From the NCBI GenBank assembly GCA_903903975.1, contig CAIVAS010000223.1:1-51292 (forward strand): a DNA stretch of 51,292 nucleotides, given 5' to 3'. A program made the position numbers and the translations under genes. Under the pieces are notes generated by a model. It saw only the letters and a program-made list of their open reading frames with translations, was not told where the DNA came from and did not search any database. This document shows, in pieces, positions 25,861-34,555 of this stretch. Source of the stretch: an uncultured Burkholderiales bacterium (lineage in GTDB: Bacteria; Pseudomonadota; Gammaproteobacteria; Burkholderiales; Burkholderiaceae_E). Each line of letters begins with the position of its first letter. The stretch's first letter is position 1.

Positions 25861-27039
25861 TTACAGGCGCTCGACGATGGTGACATTGGCCAGTCCACCG
25901 CCTTCGCACATTGTCTGCAGGCCATAGCGCTTGCCGCGCTTGTGCAGGGCATGAATGAGCGTGGTCATCAGCTTGGCGCCCGAGCCGCCCAGAGGATGGC
26001 CCAGCGCGATCGCCCCGCCATTCACATTCAGACGCTCGCGGTCGGCACCAGTGGCCTTGAGCCAGGCAAGCGGCACCGATGCGAAGGCCTCATTGACCTC
26101 GTAGAGATCGATGTCGTCGATCTTCATGCCGGCTTTCTTGAGCGCGCGCTCGGTGGCAGGCAGGGGTGCCTCGAGCATGATCACCGGATCGTGGCCGATC
26201 AGGGTCATGTGATGCACGCGCGCCAGCGGCGTGAGGCCGAGGGTCTTGAGACCACGCTCGTTGACCACCAGCAGACCGGCCGAGCCGTCGCAGATCTGGC
26301 TGGCGTTGGCGGCGGTGATCGCGCCGCCTTCCTGCAGGATCTTGACCGACGAGATGCCGGCCAGGCTGGCATCGAAACGGATGCCTTCATCGACGGTATG
26401 CATCTCGGAGGTGGTCGTGCCATCGGCCATGCGCACCGGCAGCGGAATGATCTCGTCGGCAAACGCGCCCGACTTGGTCGCGGCAATCGCACGCTGATGG
26501 CTCGAGAAGGCGTATTCGTCGAGTTGGTCTTTGGTCAGGCCATATTTTTTGACCATCATCTCGGCGCCCAGAAACTGGCTGAAATCGGGGCCGGGGTAAC
26601 GATCGTGAATCGCCTGGCTCATATAGCTGCCCATGCCGTTCTTGGCGGGCAGCGAGCTCGGCATGCCCATCGGCACACGGCTCATGCTCTCGACGCCAGC
26701 GGCAATCACGATGTCCATGGTGCCCGACATGACCGCCTGGGCCGCGAACTGCAGGGCCTGCTGCGACGAGCCGCACTGGCGGTCGACCGAGGTGCCCGGC
26801 ACGCTCTCCGGCAGTTTGGAGGCCAGCACCGCATTGCGGGCCACATTGGCCGACTGCTCGCCGGCCTGGCCGACGCAACCCATGATGACGTCTTCGATCA
26901 GCGCCGGATCGATGCCGGTGCGGGCAATCAGTGCATCGAGAACCTGTGCGGCCAGATCGGCCGGGTGCCAGCCCGACATGCGACCGCCCTTGCGACCGCC
27001 GGCAGTGCGCGCCGCGGCAACGATGAATGCTTCAGCCAT
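25861..27039 (-). CDS. Acetyl-CoA acetyltransferase/3-ketoacyl-CoA thiolase
   Basis: 392-residue thiolase. Seen: the acyl-accepting C89 in [14 protein letters not shown]348 in [15 protein letters not shown] and C378 in MCEGGGLAN, the complete catalytic set. GGAGGAG lies eight bases before ATG 27039. It cleaves 3-ketoacyl-CoA with CoA or runs the reverse condensation. It is first in the leftward thiolase-icmF operon, so the mutase probably reshapes an acyl-CoA that is then consumed by, or derives from, this thiolase pathway. Chain-length preference is not readable. Confidence 0.92.
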   Translation of the reverse strand: MAEAFIVAAARTAGGRKGGRMSGWHPADLAAQVLDALIARTGIDPALIEDVIMGCVGQAGEQSANVARNAVLASKLPESVPGTSVDRQCGSSQQALQFAAQAVMSGTMDIVIAAGVESMSRVPMGMPSSLPAKNGMGSYMSQAIHDRYPGPDFSQFLGAEMMVKKYGLTKDQLDEYAFSSHQRAIAATKSGAFADEIIPLPVRMADGTTTSEMHTVDEGIRFDASLAGISSVKILQEGGAITAANASQICDGSAGLLVVNERGLKTLGLTPLARVHHMTLIGHDPVIMLEAPLPATERALKKAGMKIDDIDLYEVNEAFASVPLAWLKATGADRERLNVNGGAIALGHPLGGSGAKLMTTLIHALHKRGKRYGLQTMCEGGGLANVTIVERL

Positions 27040-27169
27040 GATCTTGTCTCCTCCAGAATGAATCCTGCGTTTTTAGCATGAAAGTGGCCGGTTCGGCATC
27101 CGGTCGGCGCGCGCGCCCGAATGGCACCCGATCGATCAGCTCGGCGCGACTTTGCGGCATCATCTGCCG

Positions 27170-27925
27170 ATGGACACCACCGACTCGCCCCCCCTCCTCG
27201 ACATCAATGGCCCACGGGCCACCATTCGACTGAATCGCCCCTCGCAGCACCACCGCATCGACCCCGATGATGTGCCGGTGATGCAGGGTTATCTCGACCA
27301 GATTCTGGCCCGACCCGAGATCCGCGTGCTGGTGATCGCCTCCAACGGATCAAAAAGCTTCAGTTCGGGCTACACCCTGCAGGCGATTCTCGAGCGGCTG
27401 CAGGAGCGCGGCTTCGAGGCCTTTCTCGATCGGCTCGAGACCCTGCCACTGCCCACGATCGCCGCGATTCATGGCGGCGTCTATGGCGGGGCGACCGACC
27501 TGGCCCTGTGCTGCGATCTGCGCATCGGTGTGAACGGCGGGCGCATGTTCATGCCGGCGGCCAAGTTCGGTCTGCACTACTACCCGGGTGGTATGCGCCG
27601 CTATGTCGAACGGCTCGGCCTGACCGCCGCGAACCGGCTCTTTCTGACAGCGAGCACGATCGATTCGGATGAAATGCTGCGTATCGGTTTTCTCACCGAG
27701 CGGGTCGAGCCGGATGCGCTCACTGCAGCTGTCGACCGGACGGTGGCCGATCTGGTCGCCACCGAACCCCTGGCGTTGGCGGCGATGAAACGCAGCCTGG
27801 CCGAGCTTGGCGCAGCGCGCGCCGCAGTGGCCCCGATCGAGTCACGCTACCTCGACTCGCTGGCGTCGCCGGCGCTTCGCGACCGCCTGAACACGTCCCT
27901 CAATTCGCGCCGGGACCCGAAGTAA
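27170..27925 (+). CDS. Enoyl-CoA hydratase/isomerase family protein with altered active site
   Basis: 251-residue crotonase-fold protein. ATG 27170 (MDTTDSPPLLD) is preferred over TTG 27152. Seen: VLVIASNGSKSFSSGYTL in the oxyanion region, IHGGVYGGATDLALCCDLRIG, where the first catalytic Glu is Asp, and FMPAAKFGLHYYPGGMRRY, where the second Glu is Ala. Canonical hydration is therefore doubtful. It is divergent from the thiolase-icmF operon across 130 bp and may share its control. Another crotonase reaction (isomerase, hydrolase, lyase) is as likely as hydration. Confidence 0.83.
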   Translation: MDTTDSPPLLDINGPRATIRLNRPSQHHRIDPDDVPVMQGYLDQILARPEIRVLVIASNGSKSFSSGYTLQAILERLQERGFEAFLDRLETLPLPTIAAIHGGVYGGATDLALCCDLRIGVNGGRMFMPAAKFGLHYYPGGMRRYVERLGLTAANRLFLTASTIDSDEMLRIGFLTERVEPDALTAAVDRTVADLVATEPLALAAMKRSLAELGAARAAVAPIESRYLDSLASPALRDRLNTSLNSRRDPK

Positions 27926-27956
27926 TCCGCCGCAGTTCACTCGCGTTGCCCTTCGT

Positions 27957-28571
27957 TCACTTTGCAGTGCGCATCGCCTCGGCCAGCGCTGTATCACCCT
28001 GATTCGCCAGCACATCGGCCGCGTTGAGTCGATCGCGAGGCTCGCGGTTCTGACTCAGTTTCGCCTTGCCTTCAAGCCGGGAAATTGAAATTTCAATCCC
28101 GACAATGGCCTTGAGCATGCCGTCGATGTATTCGGGGGCGGAGTCGCCCATCTTCCAGGGCTTGGGCTCTGAGGCCTCGTGGGTCCGCGTCAGGCGGCCG
28201 ACCACCCCGCGCACGAACTTTTCCTGGTCCTGCACCGTCAGCCATCCGTAGGCGTGCACCACTTCGTAATTCCAGGTGGGCACCTGCCGATGAAATTCGT
28301 GTTTGCTCGGATACCAGTTTGGCGAGATGTAATGTTCGTCGCCCCGAAAAATCACCATCACCTGCGCGCCATCGCCGCATTCGCGCCAGACCGGATTGGC
28401 ACGCGCCACATGGGCGATCAGCAGACCTCGCGCCCGGTCGAGTTCAAACGGAATGTGATTGGCATCCAGGCCATTGGGCGATTGGGTCACCAGCACACCC
28501 AGCGGATGGGTTTCGATGATCCGGTGCAGGACGTCTGTGTCCTGGATTGCAAAGTGTTGTGGGATATACAT
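27957..28571 (-). CDS. PaiB-family FMN-binding protein
   Basis: 204-residue protein beginning MYIPQHFAIQDTDVLHRII and carrying HPLGVLVTQSPNGLDANHIPF, VMVIFRGDEHYISPNWYPSK, PTWNYEVVHAYG and WKMGDSAPEYIDGMLKAIVGIEI, the diagnostic blocks of PaiB. The fold is a flavin-reductase-like split barrel; the family is named after a Bacillus negative regulator of sporulation and protease genes, and its biochemical role elsewhere is unclear. It is the last gene of the metX operon, 8 bp after the DUF3429 gene. A link to methionine metabolism is suggested only by position. Confidence 0.87.
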   Translation of the reverse strand: MYIPQHFAIQDTDVLHRIIETHPLGVLVTQSPNGLDANHIPFELDRARGLLIAHVARANPVWRECGDGAQVMVIFRGDEHYISPNWYPSKHEFHRQVPTWNYEVVHAYGWLTVQDQEKFVRGVVGRLTRTHEASEPKPWKMGDSAPEYIDGMLKAIVGIEISISRLEGKAKLSQNREPRDRLNAADVLANQGDTALAEAMRTAK

Positions 28572-28579
28572 GGTGATGA

Positions 28580-29062
28580 TTATTTCGCACCCGGCAAGCG
28601 CACCGCCATCGCGAGCCAGCTCGCACCCACACTGGCGAGCGCACCGGTGCTCAGCACGATGCGAAGTGTGAAAAACCAGCGCGGCACCGGCGTGCCGCGA
28701 TACAGGACCAGATCAAGGACCAGTGCGGCCAGCAGGCCAAAGAACAGCAGCGGCAGTGCCATGTCGATCGGATAAAGGGTCACGATCCAGCAAAAGAGCG
28801 CCGGGGTCACACCCCAGATCAGCCGGGTTGCCGCAGGCGTATCGACGATCGAAGGCGAGGCAAGGGTCACCCCCCAGTGCAAGGCGCCGAGAAAGGTCAG
28901 GATCGCGGCGGCATAGTGAACCTGCGAGCGCAGCACCCCGACCAGTTCGACCGGCGGCGACAGCCAGGAAAACAGCGCCTGCGTCACGAAAGGCAACAGG
29001 CCGGACAGGCCAAGGATCCAGGCAAAACGTTGCGTGGCAGGAATAGGGCGGGATTCGGGCAT
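28580..29062 (-). CDS. DUF3429 integral membrane protein
   Basis: 160-residue membrane protein with five hydrophobic segments: FAWILGLSGLLPFVTQALFSW, VHYAAAILTFLGALHWGVTL, LIWGVTPALFCWIVTLYPI, LPLLFFGLLAALVLDLVLY and a C-terminal segment with IVLSTGALASVGASWLAMA. The block YAAAILTFLGALHWG is the DUF3429 signature. ATG 29062 (MPESRPIPATQRFAW) is preferred to the long upstream frame, which runs into metW. It starts 14 bp after metW and ends 8 bp before paiB. Function unknown. Confidence 0.82.
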   Translation of the reverse strand: MPESRPIPATQRFAWILGLSGLLPFVTQALFSWLSPPVELVGVLRSQVHYAAAILTFLGALHWGVTLASPSIVDTPAATRLIWGVTPALFCWIVTLYPIDMALPLLFFGLLAALVLDLVLYRGTPVPRWFFTLRIVLSTGALASVGASWLAMAVRLPGAK

Positions 29063-29076
29063 GGGAAGGCGATACC

Positions 29077-29687
29077 TCAGCGGCTGCGGAATCGATAGAT
29101 CGCCTGCGTGCAGCGCAATCCGGGTAAAAAGCCGATCGGCTGTCCGTTGGCCATATAGCCGCGGCGGGTGACGACCAGCCCGAGCTTGTCGAGCAGATCC
29201 TCGAAGTCGAGCGGCGTGCTCAGATGCAGGTTGGGCGTGTCGTACCACTGATAGGGCATCTCGCGCGACATCGGCATCCGCCCGCGCAGGATCGACAGTG
29301 CATGGGTCCAGTGACCGAAATTCGGAAACGACACGATGCCTTCGAGGCCGACCTGACTCATCTCGCGCAGCACGCGCTCGGTATGCTGGGTCGCCTGAAT
29401 CGCCATCGACAGCACCACCACGTCGAAACGGCTGCCGGCAAACATGTCGAGCCCGGCCTCGATGTTCTGCTGGATCACATCCACACCGCGATGCGCGCAG
29501 GCCAGCACCTGGGCGTCGTCAATTTCGACGCCGTAGCCACTGCAGCCCTTGGCATGCTGCAGATGATCGAGCAGCACGCCGTCACCGCAACCCAGGTCGA
29601 GCACACGCGAGCCGGGCGCGATCCAGTCGGCAATGGCAGCGAGATCGGGCCGCAAGCCATGACGATCGAGGGCACCGCTGGTCAGAT

Positions 29688-29691
<4 letters not shown>
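29077..29691 (-). CDS. metW: Methionine biosynthesis protein MetW
   Basis: 204-residue SAM-dependent methyltransferase-fold protein. Seen: motif [27 protein letters not shown], and the MetW-specific blocks [39 protein letters not shown] and [21 protein letters not shown]. Its ATG overlaps the metX stop by four bases (ATGA, 29688-29691), giving translational coupling. In many proteobacteria MetX needs MetW for full homoserine acyltransferase activity, so the two probably form a complex in the cytoplasm. Confidence 0.95.
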
Positions 29692-30845
<1,154 letters not shown>

Positions 30846-30871
30846 CAGGTCAGTCCGTGGAGATGAAGCGT

Positions 30872-30887
30872 CCCGACTGTCGTCGGG
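30872..30887 (-). other. Stem-loop in the metX leader
   Basis: CCCGAC and GTCGGG (30872-30877, 30882-30887) form a 6-bp stem with a 4-base loop between the riboswitch and ATG 30845. No T run follows, so it is not a terminator by itself; it could take part in translational control. Confidence 0.5.
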
Positions 30888-30943
30888 CACTGAAGCGACC
30901 GGCTTGCTGCGGCGCCCGGGCACAGGAGGCTTTCCCTGCACAC

Positions 30944-30997
30944 CGCTTTAGCCGCATTTTTAAGGCGCCCGCAAGCTGGTCACAAATCGGCGCGGGG
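30944..30997 (-). promoter_or_regulatory. SAM-II (SAM-alpha) riboswitch upstream of metX
   Basis: Minus strand: arm GCGCC (30993-30989), GATTTGTGACC, CTTGC, arm GGCGC (30969-30965), then CTTAAAAATGCG and GCTAAA (30952-30947). The order (short stem, GAUUU, CC, UUGC, closing stem, UUAAAnA and a terminal GCUAAA) reproduces the SAM-II aptamer as I remember it. SAM-II elements sit before metX/metA and shut expression when SAM is abundant. A promoter lies just upstream, placing the aptamer at the extreme 5' end of the transcript. Confidence 0.78.
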
Positions 30998-31001
30998 CTC
31001 A

Positions 31002-31029
31002 CCTTAACGGGCAGGCCGCAGGGTGTCAA
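31002..31029 (-). promoter_or_regulatory. Promoter of the metX operon
   Basis: A perfect -35 TTGACA (31029-31024), a 16-base spacer and a weak -10 TTAAGG (31007-31002). Transcription would begin about 31 kb minus 5 bases, immediately before the riboswitch. Confidence 0.55.
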
Positions 31030-31085
31030 CGCAGCCCACCTCGGCATCGCCGCCGCAGGGCAGCCGCAGCGCAGCGGTAAGCGGC

Positions 31086-32825
31086 TCAGTTTTCGCGCAG
31101 GCGCTTGAGACCGGCCTGGACCTTGACCGGATCATCCGACCCCAGCAAGCGCGAGACGCGCGTGCGCAGGCGGGCCGCGTCACAGCGCAGAATCTCGCGC
31201 TTGACCCGCAGCAGACTGGCCGGGTGCATCGAGAACGACCGCAATCCCATGCCGATCAGCAGCCGTGTGGCCTCGAGATCGCCGGCCATCTCGCCGCAGA
31301 CCGAGACCGGTTTGCCGGCTCGCGCGGCGGCACGGATGGTCTGCGACACCAGTTGCAGCACCGCCGGATGAAAGGGGTCATAGAGCGACGCGACCGCATG
31401 GTCGGTGCGGTCGATGGCCAGGGTGTACTGGATCAGGTCGTTGGTGCCGATCGACAGGAAATCGAGCCGTCGGGCGAACATCCCTGCCGTCAGCGCGGCA
31501 GCCGGCACCTCGATCATGCCACCCACCGGCACCTCGGGTGCGACGCGCCCGGTGCGTTCGAAGACCTGCTCACGCGCCTGGGCAATCAGCCGCAATGACT
31601 GCTCGACCTCATGGCCATGAACCAGCATCGGGATCAGCAGGCGCACCGGACCGTGCTCGGCCGCGCGATGAATCGCGCGCAGCTGCTCCAGAAACATGTC
31701 GGGCTCGGCAAGGCTGTAACGGATCGCGCGTTGGCCAAGCGCCGGATTGGCGGCAGCCGCCACCGGGTCGTAGGTCTCGTCATCGATGCGCAAGGGCTTG
31801 TCGGCACCGATGTCGATGGTCCGGATCGTGACCGGACGGCCCCGCATCGCAATGACCGCCGCAGCATAGGCCTCGTATTGTTCGTCCTCGCCCGGACGCT
31901 CGTCGCGATTCATGAACATGAATTCGGTGCGAAACAGACCGACGCCGTCGGCGCCCGCCTCCAGTGCCTGCTCAGCCTCGGCCGGCAGTTCGATATTGGC
32001 GTGCAGCTCGATCGCAACGCGGTCGACGGTGGCGGTGGGCACATGCACCAGCCGCTCGAGCTGCTTGCGCTCGAGCAGCCCCATCAGCATGCGGTGCCGA
32101 TACTCCTCGAGCACGATCTCGTCGGGTGCAACCATGAGCACGCCGGCATCGCCGTCGAGCACTACCCAGTCATCGTCACGCACCAGCAGACTGCCGGTGT
32201 TCAGACCCACGACCGCCGGCACGTTCATGCTGCGCGCCAGAATCGCGGTGTGCGAGGCGGTGCCGCCGAGGTCGAGCGCAAAACCGCCGGCCTGCTTCAG
32301 ATGCAGCATGTCGGCAGGCGCGACATCATGGGCGATGAAGACCAGCGGCACATCACCCGGCTTTGGCCGCTCGGGCAAGCGACGACCCGATCCCGCAAGC
32401 GCCTTGAGGACCCGATCGGCAACCTGGGTCAGGTCGCGGCCACGCTCGCGCAGATAGGCATCTTCAAACTGCTCGAATTGCGCGGCCAGATGCTCGACCT
32501 GCGCAAAAAACGCCCACTCGGCATTCTGACCGTGCGACTCGACCGCCAGGCGCGTCTGCTCGACCAGTGTCGGATCGTCGAGCATCATCGCGTGGATCTG
32601 CAGCAGGGCCTGGGCCTCGGGCGGCGCGTCGGCGGGCAGCTGCTCGCCGAGATCGGCAAGCTCCAGACGCACGGTATCGATCGCGCGGTCGAGCCGCCCG
32701 AGCTCGGCGGCGCGCTGCTCGGGCAGGATGCGATAACGCGGTACATCGATCAGCCGCGACTCGAGCACCACGGCACGACCGACGACGATGCCGCCGCCGA
32801 TGCCAGTGCCGTGAAGGCTGAACAT
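31086..32825 (-). CDS. ptsI: Phosphoenolpyruvate-protein phosphotransferase (PTS enzyme I)
   Basis: 579-residue enzyme I. It takes phosphate from PEP onto H192 (LGGTASHTAILARSM) and passes it to HPr. Also seen: GVGLFRTEFMFMNRDERP, GTNDLIQYTLAIDRTD and the active-site Cys region PVSVCGEMAGD of the PEP-binding barrel. Length matches the family. It lies 19 bp after ptsH, in the order EIIA-ptsH-ptsI. With no sugar permease nearby, the relay may be chiefly regulatory, as described for similar clusters in Betaproteobacteria. Confidence 0.95.
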   Translation of the reverse strand: MFSLHGTGIGGGIVVGRAVVLESRLIDVPRYRILPEQRAAELGRLDRAIDTVRLELADLGEQLPADAPPEAQALLQIHAMMLDDPTLVEQTRLAVESHGQNAEWAFFAQVEHLAAQFEQFEDAYLRERGRDLTQVADRVLKALAGSGRRLPERPKPGDVPLVFIAHDVAPADMLHLKQAGGFALDLGGTASHTAILARSMNVPAVVGLNTGSLLVRDDDWVVLDGDAGVLMVAPDEIVLEEYRHRMLMGLLERKQLERLVHVPTATVDRVAIELHANIELPAEAEQALEAGADGVGLFRTEFMFMNRDERPGEDEQYEAYAAAVIAMRGRPVTIRTIDIGADKPLRIDDETYDPVAAAANPALGQRAIRYSLAEPDMFLEQLRAIHRAAEHGPVRLLIPMLVHGHEVEQSLRLIAQAREQVFERTGRVAPEVPVGGMIEVPAAALTAGMFARRLDFLSIGTNDLIQYTLAIDRTDHAVASLYDPFHPAVLQLVSQTIRAAARAGKPVSVCGEMAGDLEATRLLIGMGLRSFSMHPASLLRVKREILRCDAARLRTRVSRLLGSDDPVKVQAGLKRLREN

Positions 32826-32844
32826 GGTGCGTGTGCCGTCGGGC

Positions 32845-33138
32845 TCAGCGCTCGGGCGGATCGGCCTGGCTCACGCCTTCGCCGAAACCCGAGCCGACCA
32901 GTTCAACCAGTGCCGCCAGGGCCGCATCCTCATCGGGGCCGTCGACATCGATGACAAGGTTCGCTCCGCGCGCCGCCGCCAGCATCATGACGCCCATGAT
33001 GCTCTTGGCATTGATGCGACGGCTGCCCTTGCTCATCCAGACCTCGGACTTGAAGCGGCTCGCCGTCTGGCTGAGCGCAGCCGATGGTCGGGCATGCAGA
33101 CCGAGTTTGTTGACCACCACCACCGTGGCCTGCTTCAT
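32845..33138 (-). CDS. ptsH: Phosphocarrier protein HPr
   Basis: 97-residue HPr. Seen: phosphorylation site H15 in KLGLHARPSA and S46 in NAKSIMGVMML, the site used by HPr kinase where present. It transfers phosphate from enzyme I to EIIA. ATG 33138 overlaps the EIIA stop by four bases (ATGA), so the two are translationally coupled. The C-terminal SGFGEGVSQADPPER tail is slightly longer than in enteric HPr. Confidence 0.95.
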   Translation of the reverse strand: MKQATVVVVNKLGLHARPSAALSQTASRFKSEVWMSKGSRRINAKSIMGVMMLAAARGANLVIDVDGPDEDAALAALVELVGSGFGEGVSQADPPER

Positions 33139-33545
33139 GTGGGATCCTCGTCAGGGTCGGGGGAGTCGATTGTGCGGATCGATTCGCGAACGCCGTCGAG
33201 CAGCTTGTCGGTGACTTCGTCGAGCGGCCCGCGTCGATAGGTCAGGGCCTTCACGAGCAGCGGCAGGTTCACGCCGGCAATCACGGTGATGCGCTTGGGT
33301 TCGGCCAGACGAGCCGCGATGCGGGCGGGCGTCGCGCCATAAAGATCGGTCAGCACGATCGCGCCGGTACCGTCGTTGATGCGCTTGAGCAGTTCGCGTG
33401 CCGAGCCGAGCGCTACCTCCGGATCTTCATCGGGAATCACATCGAGTGCGGCCAGCTGCGGCGGCAGGCGCCCGAAGATATGACGCGTGCAGTGCAGCAG
33501 TGCCGTGCCCAGGGGCTCATGCGAGATCAGCAGGATGCCGATCAT
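33135..33545 (-). CDS. PTS EIIA component, mannose type (EIIA-Man domain)
   Basis: 136-residue single-domain EIIA. Seen: MIGILLISHEPLGTALL with H9 as the phosphorylated His, ALDVIPDEDPE, GAIVLTDLYGATPARIAARL and VIAGVNLPLLVKAL, the EIIA-Man fold. ATG 33545 overlaps the gshB stop by four bases. No EIIB, EIIC or EIID genes occur in the window, so it is likely a regulatory phosphate acceptor rather than part of a transporter. Downstream partners are unknown. Confidence 0.9.
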   Translation of the reverse strand: MIGILLISHEPLGTALLHCTRHIFGRLPPQLAALDVIPDEDPEVALGSARELLKRINDGTGAIVLTDLYGATPARIAARLAEPKRITVIAGVNLPLLVKALTYRRGPLDEVTDKLLDGVRESIRTIDSPDPDEDPT

Positions 33546-34516
33546 GCGGCGCGCACCGCCTCGCGCTCTAGGGACTCGACAAAGAGTGCGGCGACATCGA
33601 AGCCGGTCTGGGTGGCGATCTCGCGAAAGCAGGTCGGACTGGTGACGTTGATCTCGGTCAGGCAGTCGCCGATGACATCGAGTCCGACCAGAAAAAGACC
33701 GCGTTCGTACAGGCGCGGTGCGAACCACTCGGCGATCTCGCGGTCGCGTGCTGACAGCGGCTGCGCCCGACCGGTGCCGCCCGCGGCAAGATTGCCGCGC
33801 GCCTCGCCGGCCTTTGGCACACGCGCGAGTGCATAAGGCACAACCTTGCCGCCAATCAGCAGCACACGCTTGTCACCCTCGGCGATGGCTGGCAGATAGC
33901 GCTGAGCCATCACGCTGCGAGCACCGAACTGGTTGAGCGTCTCGATGATCACCGACAGATTGGGGTCATCGCTGCGCGCCCGAAAAATCGATGCGCCACC
34001 CATGCCGTCGAGCAGCTTGAAGACCGCCTCGCCATGATGCTCGGCAAAAGCACGCAGGCGCACCGGATCACGGGTCACGATGGTGGGCGCGGTGAACTGT
34101 GCGAACTCGGCAATCGAATACTTCTCGCCATGGTCGCGAATCGCCTTGGGGTCGTTGAAGACCTTCGCGCCTTCGCGTTTGCCATGCTCGAGCAGCCAGG
34201 TGGCGTAGACATATTCCTGGTCGAAGGGCGGGTCCTTGCGCATCAGGACCGCATCGAAGTCGCTCAGCCGCGAGGTGACCGATTCGGCGCAGCGATACCA
34301 GTCGTGACGGTCATGGCCAGGGTCGCCGAGTTGCGGCCCGGTCAGCGTCAGGGCAGCGGCATCGGCCCAGACGTGGCCATCAGCCAGCCACAGCTGAGGC
34401 AGCTCGCAGACCGAGATCGAGTGAGCTCGCGCCACGGCCGCCATCATGATGGCGTAGGTCGAGTCCTTGTAAGTCTTGATCGACTCGAGCGGGTCGAGGA
34501 CGATGAGAATGCGCAT
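33542..34516 (-). CDS. gshB: Glutathione synthetase
   Basis: 324-residue ATP-grasp enzyme joining gamma-glutamylcysteine and glycine. Seen: MRILIVLDPLESIKTYKDSTYAIM, VLMRKDPPFDQEYVYATWLLE, ATP-grasp segment VFKLLDGMGGASIFRA, MAQRYLPAIAEGDKRVLLI and the C-terminal GLDVIGDCLTEINVTSPTCFREI. It starts 39 bp after gshA and its stop overlaps the EIIA start (TCAT on the plus strand, 33542-33545), so glutathione synthesis and the phosphorelay share one transcript. Confidence 0.95.
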   Translation of the reverse strand: MRILIVLDPLESIKTYKDSTYAIMMAAVARAHSISVCELPQLWLADGHVWADAAALTLTGPQLGDPGHDRHDWYRCAESVTSRLSDFDAVLMRKDPPFDQEYVYATWLLEHGKREGAKVFNDPKAIRDHGEKYSIAEFAQFTAPTIVTRDPVRLRAFAEHHGEAVFKLLDGMGGASIFRARSDDPNLSVIIETLNQFGARSVMAQRYLPAIAEGDKRVLLIGGKVVPYALARVPKAGEARGNLAAGGTGRAQPLSARDREIAEWFAPRLYERGLFLVGLDVIGDCLTEINVTSPTCFREIATQTGFDVAALFVESLEREAVRAA

Positions 34517-34555
34517 GGGATGGGCTGCCGTCTTGGAGTGACACCGCGTGGCCGT

